64,000 bases of DNA from Alistipes muris (lineage in GTDB: Bacteria > Bacteroidota > Bacteroidia > Bacteroidales > Rikenellaceae), in the NCBI RefSeq assembly GCF_943193205.1, contig NZ_CALPDD010000008.1, positions 50,894-114,893 of the forward strand, in the 5' to 3' direction. Below, piece by piece: positions 26,853 to 34,726 of this stretch (positions are counted from its first letter, which is position 1; each line of letters starts with the position of its first letter). Below the pieces are notes generated by a model. That model did no database searches and had not been told where the DNA came from. It worked only from the letters and a program-made list of their open reading frames with translations. Position numbers and translations under genes: made by a program.

Positions 26853-28295
26853 ATGAAAAAACATATCGTCATCCTCGCCGCCGTTCTGTCGGCTTCGCTC
26901 GCCGGGTGCGGTTCGTTCCTCGACGAGCAGCCCGTCAGCGAGGTTCCCGCAGGCAACATGTGGAAGACTTCGCGCGACGCCAAGGCCGGGGTCAACCAGA
27001 TCTACGGGTTCTTCCGCACCGCCATGCGCGAGAATTACTTCTATTGGGGCGAGTTCCGTTCCGACAACCTCGCGCCCGGCGCTTCGTCGGCCGCCGACCA
27101 GCAGCGCGTCATCGACAACCAGCTCACCACCGACCACCGCTGCACCCGTTGGACCGACCTCTACAAGGTCATCAACCAGGCCAACCTCTGCATCAAGTAC
27201 ATCCCCGGCATCGACACGCCGTCGGTCGCCGAGCGCGACGACCTGCTCGGGCAGGCTTACGCCATGCGTGCCCTGGCTTATTTCTATGCCGTGCGCGTGT
27301 GGGGCGACGTGCCTTTGTTCGTCGAGCCCAACGAGGCATACAGCGACGCTATCTACCGCGAGCGCACCGACTGCGATTACATCCTCCGCGAAATCATTCT
27401 TGAGGACGCCAAGAAAGCCGAGGGGCTTCTCGACCGCACCAAGAACAAGGAGCGCAAGCGTATTTCGGTCTACGGCGCCTGGGCCATCATGGCCGACGCC
27501 TACATGTGGCTGGGCGAGTACAGCCTTGCCGACCAGACCATCCAGAAGATGAAGAACGACGCCTCGTTCATGGCTTTCGAGCCCAGCATCGACACCTGGA
27601 AGAAGATGTTCACCGAGGAACTCAACGGCAAGGCCAGCGACAACACCCCCGAGAACGACGATTATTCGACCAAGGAGTTCATCTTCGTTATCCACTTCAA
27701 CATGGACGAGGTCGGGACCAACGGTTTCAGCTACATGTACCAGTGGTTCACCGGGTCGGGCAACCGCGCCGGGGTCGTTTCGGAGACCCTGCGCAATAAG
27801 TTCGAGCAGGACCGCGACCTGCGCTTCCCCCTCGTCGCCAAGGAGTACCAGGCCGGGTGGGAAATGCGCAAGTACATCGCGGGCGACATCTCGTCCACGC
27901 TCAACAAGACTTGCCAGGTCGCTTATCCTGTCTACCGCTATTCCGACATGCTTCTTTTGCAGGCCGAGGCGCTGGCCCGTCTGAGCAAGTGGGAGGAGGC
28001 GCTCGATCTGGTCAAGCTCATCCGCACGCGTGCCGGGCTCGATACGCCCCAGGCCGATTCGTTCGCCACCGAGGACGAGCTGGTCGACTTCATCCTCGAC
28101 GAGCGCCAGCGCGAGCTTCTTGGCGAGGGGCGGCGTTGGTTCGACCTCGTGCGCACCGGACGCTGGAAGACGGTCATGGGGCCCATCAACGGGTGCAGCA
28201 CCGAGGGCAACGAGCTCTTCCCCGTCCATTATTCGCACCTCGACCAGAATAAGGCGCTCAAGCAGAACGCCTACTATGCCCAAACCCAGGAATAA
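26853..28295 (+). CDS. SusD/RagB-family glycan-binding outer membrane lipoprotein
   Basis: This 480-residue lipoprotein has a lipobox ending at Cys19 (LAGC) followed by the family start FLDEQPVSEVPAGN. Internal SusD features include the TPR-like helices around GQAYAMRALAYFYAVRVWGD. The C-terminal block has YPVYRYSDMLLLQAEALARL, LVKLIRTRAGLD and ILDERQRELLGEGRRWFDLV. It forms the lid on SusC and binds glycan at the cell surface. It lies 12 bases after susC and in the same operon. Confidence 0.95.
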   Translation: MKKHIVILAAVLSASLAGCGSFLDEQPVSEVPAGNMWKTSRDAKAGVNQIYGFFRTAMRENYFYWGEFRSDNLAPGASSAADQQRVIDNQLTTDHRCTRWTDLYKVINQANLCIKYIPGIDTPSVAERDDLLGQAYAMRALAYFYAVRVWGDVPLFVEPNEAYSDAIYRERTDCDYILREIILEDAKKAEGLLDRTKNKERKRISVYGAWAIMADAYMWLGEYSLADQTIQKMKNDASFMAFEPSIDTWKKMFTEELNGKASDNTPENDDYSTKEFIFVIHFNMDEVGTNGFSYMYQWFTGSGNRAGVVSETLRNKFEQDRDLRFPLVAKEYQAGWEMRKYIAGDISSTLNKTCQVAYPVYRYSDMLLLQAEALARLSKWEEALDLVKLIRTRAGLDTPQADSFATEDELVDFILDERQRELLGEGRRWFDLVRTGRWKTVMGPINGCSTEGNELFPVHYSHLDQNKALKQNAYYAQTQE

Positions 28296-28314
28296 TCTTC
28301 AAATTCGCAAAGTT

Positions 28315-28917
28315 ATGTTCAGCCATATCATCCGTTCCCTGTCGTTGTTCGCGGCCCTCGTGGCCGTCGGCTGCGGCGACATGAAGTTGCAGACCGACGC
28401 CGATTTCGACGCTTCGGTGCTCGACCCCCATATCGACATGACGGCGTGGGAGTACTTCGAGACGCGTTCCGACATCTTCTCGAAGTTCATGACCGCCATC
28501 GAGCTCGCCGACATGAAGGAGTACTACACTCAGACCGCGCATCCTTATACGTTCCTCGCCCTCACCAATACGGCCGTCGACGGTTTCGTCTCCGGCGCCG
28601 GGTTCTCGTCGGTCGAGGAGGTGCCCGCCGAGAGTTTGCAGAACCTGATCCGTTACCACATCGTCGACGGTGTTTACAGCAGTTACGGCGATTTGCCCGT
28701 CGAGCCCATCTTCGTGCTCACGCTCCTGCGGGGAGAGGAGGGGCTGATGACCATGCTCACGCGCAAGAATCCGTGGATGGCCGACGCCGGTAAAATCGTC
28801 GTCAACAACACGGGCAGCAACGGCTCCTCGCCCATGCGCCTGGCCGTCAGCTCCAACATCATGCCCTTGAACGGCGTCGTGCACGTCTTCGAGAGCCATT
28901 GTTATTACAAGAAGTAG
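28315..28917 (+). CDS. Fasciclin (FAS1) domain lipoprotein
   Basis: This is a 200-residue protein with a lipoprotein signal ending at Cys20 (AVGC) and one FAS1-like domain. The typical pattern is seen in YTFLALTNTAVDGFV, LQNLIRYHIVDGVY and the C-terminal PLNGVVHVFES. FAS1 domains mediate adhesion or ligand binding. Bacteroidetes PULs sometimes carry such proteins beside SusD, probably as accessory surface proteins. ATG 28315 begins the signal peptide; the larger open frame upstream overlaps susD out of frame. Confidence 0.82.
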   Translation: MFSHIIRSLSLFAALVAVGCGDMKLQTDADFDASVLDPHIDMTAWEYFETRSDIFSKFMTAIELADMKEYYTQTAHPYTFLALTNTAVDGFVSGAGFSSVEEVPAESLQNLIRYHIVDGVYSSYGDLPVEPIFVLTLLRGEEGLMTMLTRKNPWMADAGKIVVNNTGSNGSSPMRLAVSSNIMPLNGVVHVFESHCYYKK

Positions 28918-28938
28918 CAGCCTCAAAACCGAATCCTT

Positions 28939-30501
28939 ATGAACAAGCATTCAATCATATCCCTGTTGGCTTGGTGTTTTGCCGCCGTGTCGTTGGCGGC
29001 CTGCTCCGACGGCGAGGGCATCGACCCGTCGTCCGCCGAGCCCGTCGTGGCTTATCCCTACGAGACGCTCGTCGCCGACCTCAACAAGGCCGACAATCTG
29101 CCCGTCGTCGCCATCGTCAAGTCCGAGGCCGGGCTGCGGAGCGTCGCGCTCGCCATCCTCACCGACGGGGGCGAGACGATTCCCGTCAGCACCGTCACCG
29201 AGTTCTTCGACCGCCACAGCTTCAGCCTTTCGGAGAAGATCAATTACAAGTCCGATTACGTTTCGGCCGTCGTTTCGGCCGAGGATTTGCTGGGCCGCCG
29301 CGCCGAGGCTGCACTGCCTATCCGGATTATCGACATCGTCGAACCTCCCGTCATCGTCTTCTCGCCCGAAAGCTGGGAGTACGACGAAACCGTCGGCGGC
29401 GACTTGCCCAATACCCGATTCGTCGTCACCAGCGAGGTGGCGCTCAAGAGCATCGAGATGTTCCGCGTCTCCACCGAGGGGCAGACCCAGTACGGCGGTA
29501 CCGTCACGGGCGGCGATACCGACCCGTGGGTGCGTTACGAGTTCGACGCGCTGATTGCCTACGGCGAGAACGACCGCGGTTTCCGCGTCCGGGCCGTCGA
29601 CAGCTACGACCAGGTGCGCATCGTCTCGCTCCCTGTCAAGTATAAGACCGTGCCCCCGCCGACCGTTACGCCGGCCGCCGAAACCATCGTCGCCGAGCGC
29701 GACGAAAGCAAGGCCGTTGTGCTCGACATCGAATCCATGGCCGGTGTGGTCAAGGTCGAGCTGTTCCTGCGCAAGGGCAAGACGCTCGGTTCCGACCCTG
29801 TCCTTTCCAAGACTTACGCCGATAAGCCCAATACGCTTGCTTTCGCTGAATCGCTTGCTTTCTCCGACGATGTTTCCGGCGTCCGGGCCGTCGTCACCGA
29901 CAACGTCGGCCGTTCGACGTCCGTCGACATCAAGGCCATAGTCGGCATGGAGTTCGTCGAGGACGCGGTAATCGGGGGCATAGGCTTTACCGATGGAAAT
30001 GCCTCTCAGCCGGGTGTCTATTCGCTCTTTTCGCTCAAGTACATGAAGACCCTCCCCATGACCGAGGTGCTCGACAATGCTACTTCCACAAGTGCCGACG
30101 TGGACATTTGCTACTACAACATGAGTAACAAGACTTTCCGCATCTACTCTCCCGACGGCGAAAAGAAAAGCGAGTATAAGGCGGCGGACGGGCGTACGCT
30201 GAGCAATCTTCCGGCAGCCGTTCTGACCCGCTACCAGCTTCGCAACGACATCGACTTCGACAGCGCCACAGCGGCAACGATTACCGAGCAGATTGTTGCA
30301 GGGCAGTTGACTTTATCCCGAATCGACGCGAACGTCGGCGACGTCATCGCTTTCAAGACGGGCGGCAAGTCTTCGGCCGGGGGTAACAGGGTCGGCATTC
30401 TCAAGGTGATGGACATCGTTTCGTATACGACCGAAACGGGCGCTCCGAAAGACACCCAGAAGTCGACCGTGATTGTTTCCGTCAAGTTCCCCAAGGAGTA
30501 G
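28939..30501 (+). CDS. PUL-associated surface lipoprotein, putative glycan-binding protein (SusE/F-position)
   Basis: This is a 520-residue lipoprotein with a signal peptide ending at Cys22 (SLAAC). The body reads as a chain of beta-sandwich (Ig/PKD-like) modules, suggested by repeated VV-x-S/D-x-GLRS, PPVIVFSPES and VPPPTVTPAAETI linkers, followed by a ~180-residue C-terminal domain (from about residue 335). The position after susD and the FAS1 gene is where surface glycan-binding proteins sit in PULs. No catalytic motif is visible. No known family was recognised with certainty, so the binding role is inferred from architecture and place. Confidence 0.7.
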   Translation: MNKHSIISLLAWCFAAVSLAACSDGEGIDPSSAEPVVAYPYETLVADLNKADNLPVVAIVKSEAGLRSVALAILTDGGETIPVSTVTEFFDRHSFSLSEKINYKSDYVSAVVSAEDLLGRRAEAALPIRIIDIVEPPVIVFSPESWEYDETVGGDLPNTRFVVTSEVALKSIEMFRVSTEGQTQYGGTVTGGDTDPWVRYEFDALIAYGENDRGFRVRAVDSYDQVRIVSLPVKYKTVPPPTVTPAAETIVAERDESKAVVLDIESMAGVVKVELFLRKGKTLGSDPVLSKTYADKPNTLAFAESLAFSDDVSGVRAVVTDNVGRSTSVDIKAIVGMEFVEDAVIGGIGFTDGNASQPGVYSLFSLKYMKTLPMTEVLDNATSTSADVDICYYNMSNKTFRIYSPDGEKKSEYKAADGRTLSNLPAAVLTRYQLRNDIDFDSATAATITEQIVAGQLTLSRIDANVGDVIAFKTGGKSSAGGNRVGILKVMDIVSYTTETGAPKDTQKSTVIVSVKFPKE

Positions 30502-30524
30502 CCGTCGTTGTTTTCCGGGATTCT

Positions 30525-30558
30525 CCGGGTCCGTAAGGGCCCGGGGATTCCCCTTTTT
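30525..30558 (+). terminator. Possible intra-operon hairpin after the SGBP gene
   Basis: CCGGGTCC (30525-30532) pairs with GGGCCCGG (30537-30544), with one G-T pair, around a GTAA loop, and a T run follows at 30554-30558. The T run is ten bases away, so this may be a leaky terminator or mRNA 3'-end protecting hairpin that gives more susCD than hydrolase transcript. Confidence 0.4.
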
Positions 30559-30572
30559 CCGATTTCTTTCGT

Positions 30573-32378
30573 ATGAAACTTTTCCGTCTGTTTTTGCTGC
30601 CCGCGCTTTGCGGCGTCCTGTCCCTCTCGGCCCAGAACGGCAAGAAGGTCTATGCCGATTTCCACGGCGTGCGTTATTCGCGCGCCCACGACGGCAAGCT
30701 GGGCCGTTGGGAGATGCACGCCGATACCCGGAAGTCGGCCACGGGGCGTGAGCGGCTTTGTTACAACGCCGATTTCGTCGATTCGCTCGGGCGCCACGAC
30801 ATCGCCGCCGTCGCTTATCCCGCCGTCGGCATGCAGTCCGACCTCGACCCCCACGCCATCGAGTACAAGATTCTCTCGGCCAAGACCGCCGGTATCGACG
30901 GCTTCTTCATCGAGTGGGGTTTCATGGGCCACGAGAACGACCTCTTGCTTCGGGCCATGCAGCCCGTCGCGGCCCGCTACGGTTTCGAGATAGGCGTCAA
31001 TTGGTGCGACGGGTGGCTCTATTACGATTGGATTACGCGGCTGCACCCCGACATCGTCACCCGCGAGCAGAAGACCGACTATTACGTCCGGTGTTATCAG
31101 TACCTCGTCGACAGCGTCCTTTCCGGTCCTACCGCTCCCCGCGTCGGCGGGCGGTCCGTCTTCTACCTCTTCGGGCCCGGCGCTTCGCCCGCCGAGTACG
31201 CGCGCGTCGTCGCGCAGGTCCGCTTCCCCGAGGGGTCTCCGCGGCCTGCCGTCCTGCGGCGCTGGGCCGAGTGGGGCAGGCTCGACGGCGACCGTTACGA
31301 GCCCGTCCGGTGGAGCGACGACATCGAGGCCTGGCGCAGGCTCGGGACCGTGCCGACCCCTTGGCTGCCCGCCCGTGTCCGCACCCGCGATGCCGCCCAC
31401 GCCGAGTGGGACCATTGGGCCGCGCCCGATGATTGCATCGAGTTCATGAAGCCTTTCCGCGATTCCGTCTGGTTGAGCCCCGACCCCGCCTGTACCGTCA
31501 AGTCCGGGTTCGTCGCGCCCGGGATGGACAACCGTGGCTGCGCAGGGTGGGGCGGACAGCATTTCTATTGCATCCCCCGCGACGGGGGCCGTACCTACGA
31601 GCGGCTGTGGCAGTTCTGCATGGAGTCGCGCGACAGCCTCGACATGATTTTCATCGCTTCGTGGAGCGATTATACCGAGGGTCACGAAATCGAGCCCACC
31701 CGCGAGAACGGCGACCGCGAGCTGCGCACTACGCTGCGTTACGCTTCGGCGTTCAAGGAGTTCGCCGCCGATTCTTCCGGTCTGGAGTTGCCCGCGCAGC
31801 TCTTCGGTGCCCGGAAGCGCAGTGCTTTTCTCGCCGCCGCAGGCCGTAAGGCGCCCGGTGCCGACGCCTTGCTCGACAAGGCCGCCCTTTGTATCGCCAA
31901 CGCCCGCTATGCCGACGCCCGGCAGTTGCTCGACGACGCCGGCGGGCTCCTTGCCGCTGTTGAGCAGAAGTTCCGGCGGCGGGCGCTCGACATAGCGGCT
32001 TCGGACCTGCGTTTCAGCAGCGAGCCCTTGCACGGGGCTTGGAGCGCCGACCCCGAGTTGAAGGTCTACTTCCCCGCGTGGGCGCTCGGTCCCCTGATGA
32101 CCGCCCGGGCCCATTCCGGGTACCTCGAATTCGAGTACTTCGACGGCGCGCCGACCGACCGCTTCGCTTTCGTCTATTCGCGTACCGACCGAAGCCCCAA
32201 GGAGCTGTTCTCCACCGTCGCCAAGTTCCGCACCGACGGTTCGGGCCGTTGGAAGCGGGTGCGCGTCGAGCTCCCGCCCGAAAATATCCGTTACGACGCG
32301 TCGCCCAACTTCACTTTCATGTTCAAGGGGCCCGTCCAGGTGCGCGACGTTTCGTTCCACTATACTTTGTTCCGATGA
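30573..32378 (+). CDS. Exported glycoside hydrolase, GH71/GH99-like family
   Basis: This is a 601-residue secreted protein (signal peptide ~20 residues, ending LSLSAQ). The catalytic half resembles the GH71/99 (beta/alpha)8 proteins: YADFHGVRYSRAHDGKLGRW, an early HYHTHE-like DHIVAYP region, ILSAKTAGIDGFFIEWGFMG with candidate acidic residues, VNWCDGWLYYDWI, and SWSDYTEGHEIEPTRENG near residue 370. GH99 members are endo-mannosidases or mannanases; GH71 are alpha-1,3-glucanases. The C-terminal ~190 residues look like a carbohydrate-binding beta-sandwich (YLEFEYFDGAPTDRFAF). It overlaps the GH31 start by four bases (ATGA). Family-level call only; specificity unknown. Confidence 0.65.
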   Translation: MKLFRLFLLPALCGVLSLSAQNGKKVYADFHGVRYSRAHDGKLGRWEMHADTRKSATGRERLCYNADFVDSLGRHDIAAVAYPAVGMQSDLDPHAIEYKILSAKTAGIDGFFIEWGFMGHENDLLLRAMQPVAARYGFEIGVNWCDGWLYYDWITRLHPDIVTREQKTDYYVRCYQYLVDSVLSGPTAPRVGGRSVFYLFGPGASPAEYARVVAQVRFPEGSPRPAVLRRWAEWGRLDGDRYEPVRWSDDIEAWRRLGTVPTPWLPARVRTRDAAHAEWDHWAAPDDCIEFMKPFRDSVWLSPDPACTVKSGFVAPGMDNRGCAGWGGQHFYCIPRDGGRTYERLWQFCMESRDSLDMIFIASWSDYTEGHEIEPTRENGDRELRTTLRYASAFKEFAADSSGLELPAQLFGARKRSAFLAAAGRKAPGADALLDKAALCIANARYADARQLLDDAGGLLAAVEQKFRRRALDIAASDLRFSSEPLHGAWSADPELKVYFPAWALGPLMTARAHSGYLEFEYFDGAPTDRFAFVYSRTDRSPKELFSTVAKFRTDGSGRWKRVRVELPPENIRYDASPNFTFMFKGPVQVRDVSFHYTLFR

Positions 32379-34714
32379 TTCGCCGGGCATCCCTCCTCGC
32401 CGCGCTCTTTTTCGCCTGCGTGGGCTGCGGCCCCTCCCGCGACGGCAATACGTTCCGTTTCGACGACCGGGGCATGACCTGCTGCGTCGAGTTCCGTTCC
32501 GAGCGCGCCGTGCGCATCCTCGTGCGGCCCGATACGGCGCGGCTTGTCACCCGCAGGCTTGTCACCGTTCCTGCCGACGTGCCCGTCGCCGTGCGGTGTC
32601 TCTCCGACAAGGATGGGTATCTGTTCCGTACTTCGCGCCTGGAGGTCCGTTACGACCGGGCGTCGGGGCGTTTCTCGTTCTTCGACCCTGCTTCGGAGCG
32701 GCCCTTGCTCGAAGAAGACGCGCGCACGCTGGTTGCCGACACCGTCGGCGGCGAGGCCTGTCTGGCCATAGAGCAGTCGTTCCGCACTTCGCCCGACGAA
32801 TCGCTCTACGGGCTGGGGCAGTACCAGACGGGCCGCGTCGACCATAAGCGCGATACGGTGCTCCTGCTCCAGGCCAACAAGGAGATCGCCAATCCTTTCC
32901 TCGTTTCGTCGCGCGGTTACGGCATCTTGTGGGACAATTATTCTTCGTCCGAGTTCCGCGACTGCGGCGAACGGTTCGCGTTCGTCTCCGAGGTTGCCGA
33001 TGCCGTCGATTATTGGTTCGTCCGCGGCGACAGCCCCGCCGATTGCGTGCGGGGGTACCGCGAGCTCACCGGGGCCGCATCGCTGCCGCCCAAGTGGGTC
33101 TTCGGGTTCTGGCAGTCGCGCGAACGTTACAAGTCGTTCGACGAGCTCGAAAGCGTCGCGCAGGAGTTCCGCAGGCGGCGTATTCCGCTCGACGTCATCG
33201 TGCAGGACTGGGAGTACTGGGGCGACAGGCCGCACTGGAATTCGCTCCGGTGGGATTCCCTGCGTTTTCCCGACCCTGCCGCCCGCATCGCCCGGCTGCA
33301 CGACAGCTGCGGCGTCCGGCTCATGCTCTCCGTCTGGCCCGGTTTCGGGCCCCGGACGGAAGTTTGCCGCGAGCTGGAGCAGGCCGGGGCGTTGTTCGAC
33401 GAGCGCACTTGGGCCGGGTACAAGGTTTTCGACGCTTTCGACCCTGCCGCGCGTGCTGTTTTTTGGCGCCATTTCAGCCGCGGGCTCCTCGCTGCGGGGG
33501 TCGACGGTTGGTGGATGGACGCTACCGAGCCCTCGTTCCGCGAGGGATTCACCCAGCGGCGGCAGGAGGAGCGCTCCAAGTCGGCCGGGCAGACCGCCTG
33601 GGGGCCTTTCCACCGTTATCTCAACGTGTATTCGCTCGTGTGGATATCCGACCTCTATGGGCGGCTGCGGGACGCACAGCCCGACCGCAGGCCTTTCCTC
33701 TTCACCCGTTCGGCGTTCGCCGGGCAGCAGCGCTTCGGCACGGCCGTCTGGTCGGGCGACGTCGTCGCTTCGTGGGACAATTTCCGGCGGCAGCTCGCTG
33801 CGGGTGCCGGTTTGTCCGCTTCGGGGTTTCCGTGGTGGACGGTCGATGCGGGCGGGTTCTTCGTCCGTTCCAACGGCGGAGCCTATCCGCGCGGGCTCGC
33901 CGACCCCGATTACCTCGACCTCTACGCCCGTTGGTTCCAGTTCGCGGCTTTTCTGCCCATCTTCCGCGCCCACGGCACCGACGTTCCGCGCGAGCCGTGG
34001 CAGTTCGGCGGCGGGCAGAGCGTGTTCTACCGCAACCAGCTCAAGTATATCGGCCTGCGTTACCGCCTGACGCCTTTCGTCTATTCCGTCGCCCGGCGCG
34101 TCGCCGCCGAGGACGCATCCATGTTCGAGGCCCTCGGCATGGCTTTTCCCGCCGACCGCGCCGTCGCTTCGGCCGACGACGCCTTTCTGTTCGGCGGGGC
34201 GCTGCTCGTGCGGCCCGTCTTCCGGCCCATGCCCGCCGGGGCTTCGCACCAGCAGGTCGCCACCTTGCTGCCGCAGCACCGCGGGGTGTGGTGGTACGAT
34301 TTCTTCACGGGCGAAGCGCACCCCGGCGGCGAGCGCGTCTCCAAGGCGTGCGACCTCACCGAGCTGCCCCTCTATGTGCGCGGGGGTTCGGTTCTGCCCC
34401 TCGGCGAGCCTAAGCAGTCCGTCATGGAGGGCCCCGATGCGCGGCTCGAAATCCGCATCTACGCCGGAGCCGACGCCCGTTTCGACCTCTACGACGATTC
34501 CGGCGACGGGTTCGGCTACGCCGACGGCCGCTATGCCCTCGTGCGTTTCGATTGGGACGATGCCGCTTCCGCGCTGCGCATCTCCCGCCGCGAGGGGGCT
34601 TACGAGGGGATGGCCTGCGAGCAGGAATTCGCCCTGCGGCTGTTCCGCCCCGATTGCGCCCCTGCCGAACAGACGGTTCGTTACGACGGCCGGCCTCTCG
34701 TGTGTACTTTTTAA
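32375..34714 (+). CDS. Glycoside hydrolase family 31 lipoprotein
   Basis: This is a 779-residue lipoprotein (lipobox Cys18, ACVGC) with the GH31 layout: an N-terminal galactose-mutarotase-like sandwich, a catalytic barrel, and two C-terminal sandwiches. The nucleophile is Asp382 in DGWWMDATEPS. The acid/base is Asp462 in WSGDVVASW. YGLGQYQTGR and WTVDAGGF are also conserved. Family members include alpha-xylosidases, alpha-glucosidases and related enzymes; the DATEPS motif is common to several of these, so specificity is open. ATG 32375 overlaps the previous stop and starts the signal peptide. Confidence 0.93.
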   Translation: MIRRASLLAALFFACVGCGPSRDGNTFRFDDRGMTCCVEFRSERAVRILVRPDTARLVTRRLVTVPADVPVAVRCLSDKDGYLFRTSRLEVRYDRASGRFSFFDPASERPLLEEDARTLVADTVGGEACLAIEQSFRTSPDESLYGLGQYQTGRVDHKRDTVLLLQANKEIANPFLVSSRGYGILWDNYSSSEFRDCGERFAFVSEVADAVDYWFVRGDSPADCVRGYRELTGAASLPPKWVFGFWQSRERYKSFDELESVAQEFRRRRIPLDVIVQDWEYWGDRPHWNSLRWDSLRFPDPAARIARLHDSCGVRLMLSVWPGFGPRTEVCRELEQAGALFDERTWAGYKVFDAFDPAARAVFWRHFSRGLLAAGVDGWWMDATEPSFREGFTQRRQEERSKSAGQTAWGPFHRYLNVYSLVWISDLYGRLRDAQPDRRPFLFTRSAFAGQQRFGTAVWSGDVVASWDNFRRQLAAGAGLSASGFPWWTVDAGGFFVRSNGGAYPRGLADPDYLDLYARWFQFAAFLPIFRAHGTDVPREPWQFGGGQSVFYRNQLKYIGLRYRLTPFVYSVARRVAAEDASMFEALGMAFPADRAVASADDAFLFGGALLVRPVFRPMPAGASHQQVATLLPQHRGVWWYDFFTGEAHPGGERVSKACDLTELPLYVRGGSVLPLGEPKQSVMEGPDARLEIRIYAGADARFDLYDDSGDGFGYADGRYALVRFDWDDAASALRISRREGAYEGMACEQEFALRLFRPDCAPAEQTVRYDGRPLVCTF

Positions 34715-34726
34715 TGTTCCGACGAT

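Noticed and set aside
22479..28283. A 1,934-residue open frame on the minus strand across uxuA, susC and susD
   Set aside because: It is antisense to three well-supported genes, has low-complexity Val/Gly/Asp/Glu/Leu-rich composition and no domain. Long antisense open frames are expected in GC-rich coding DNA.
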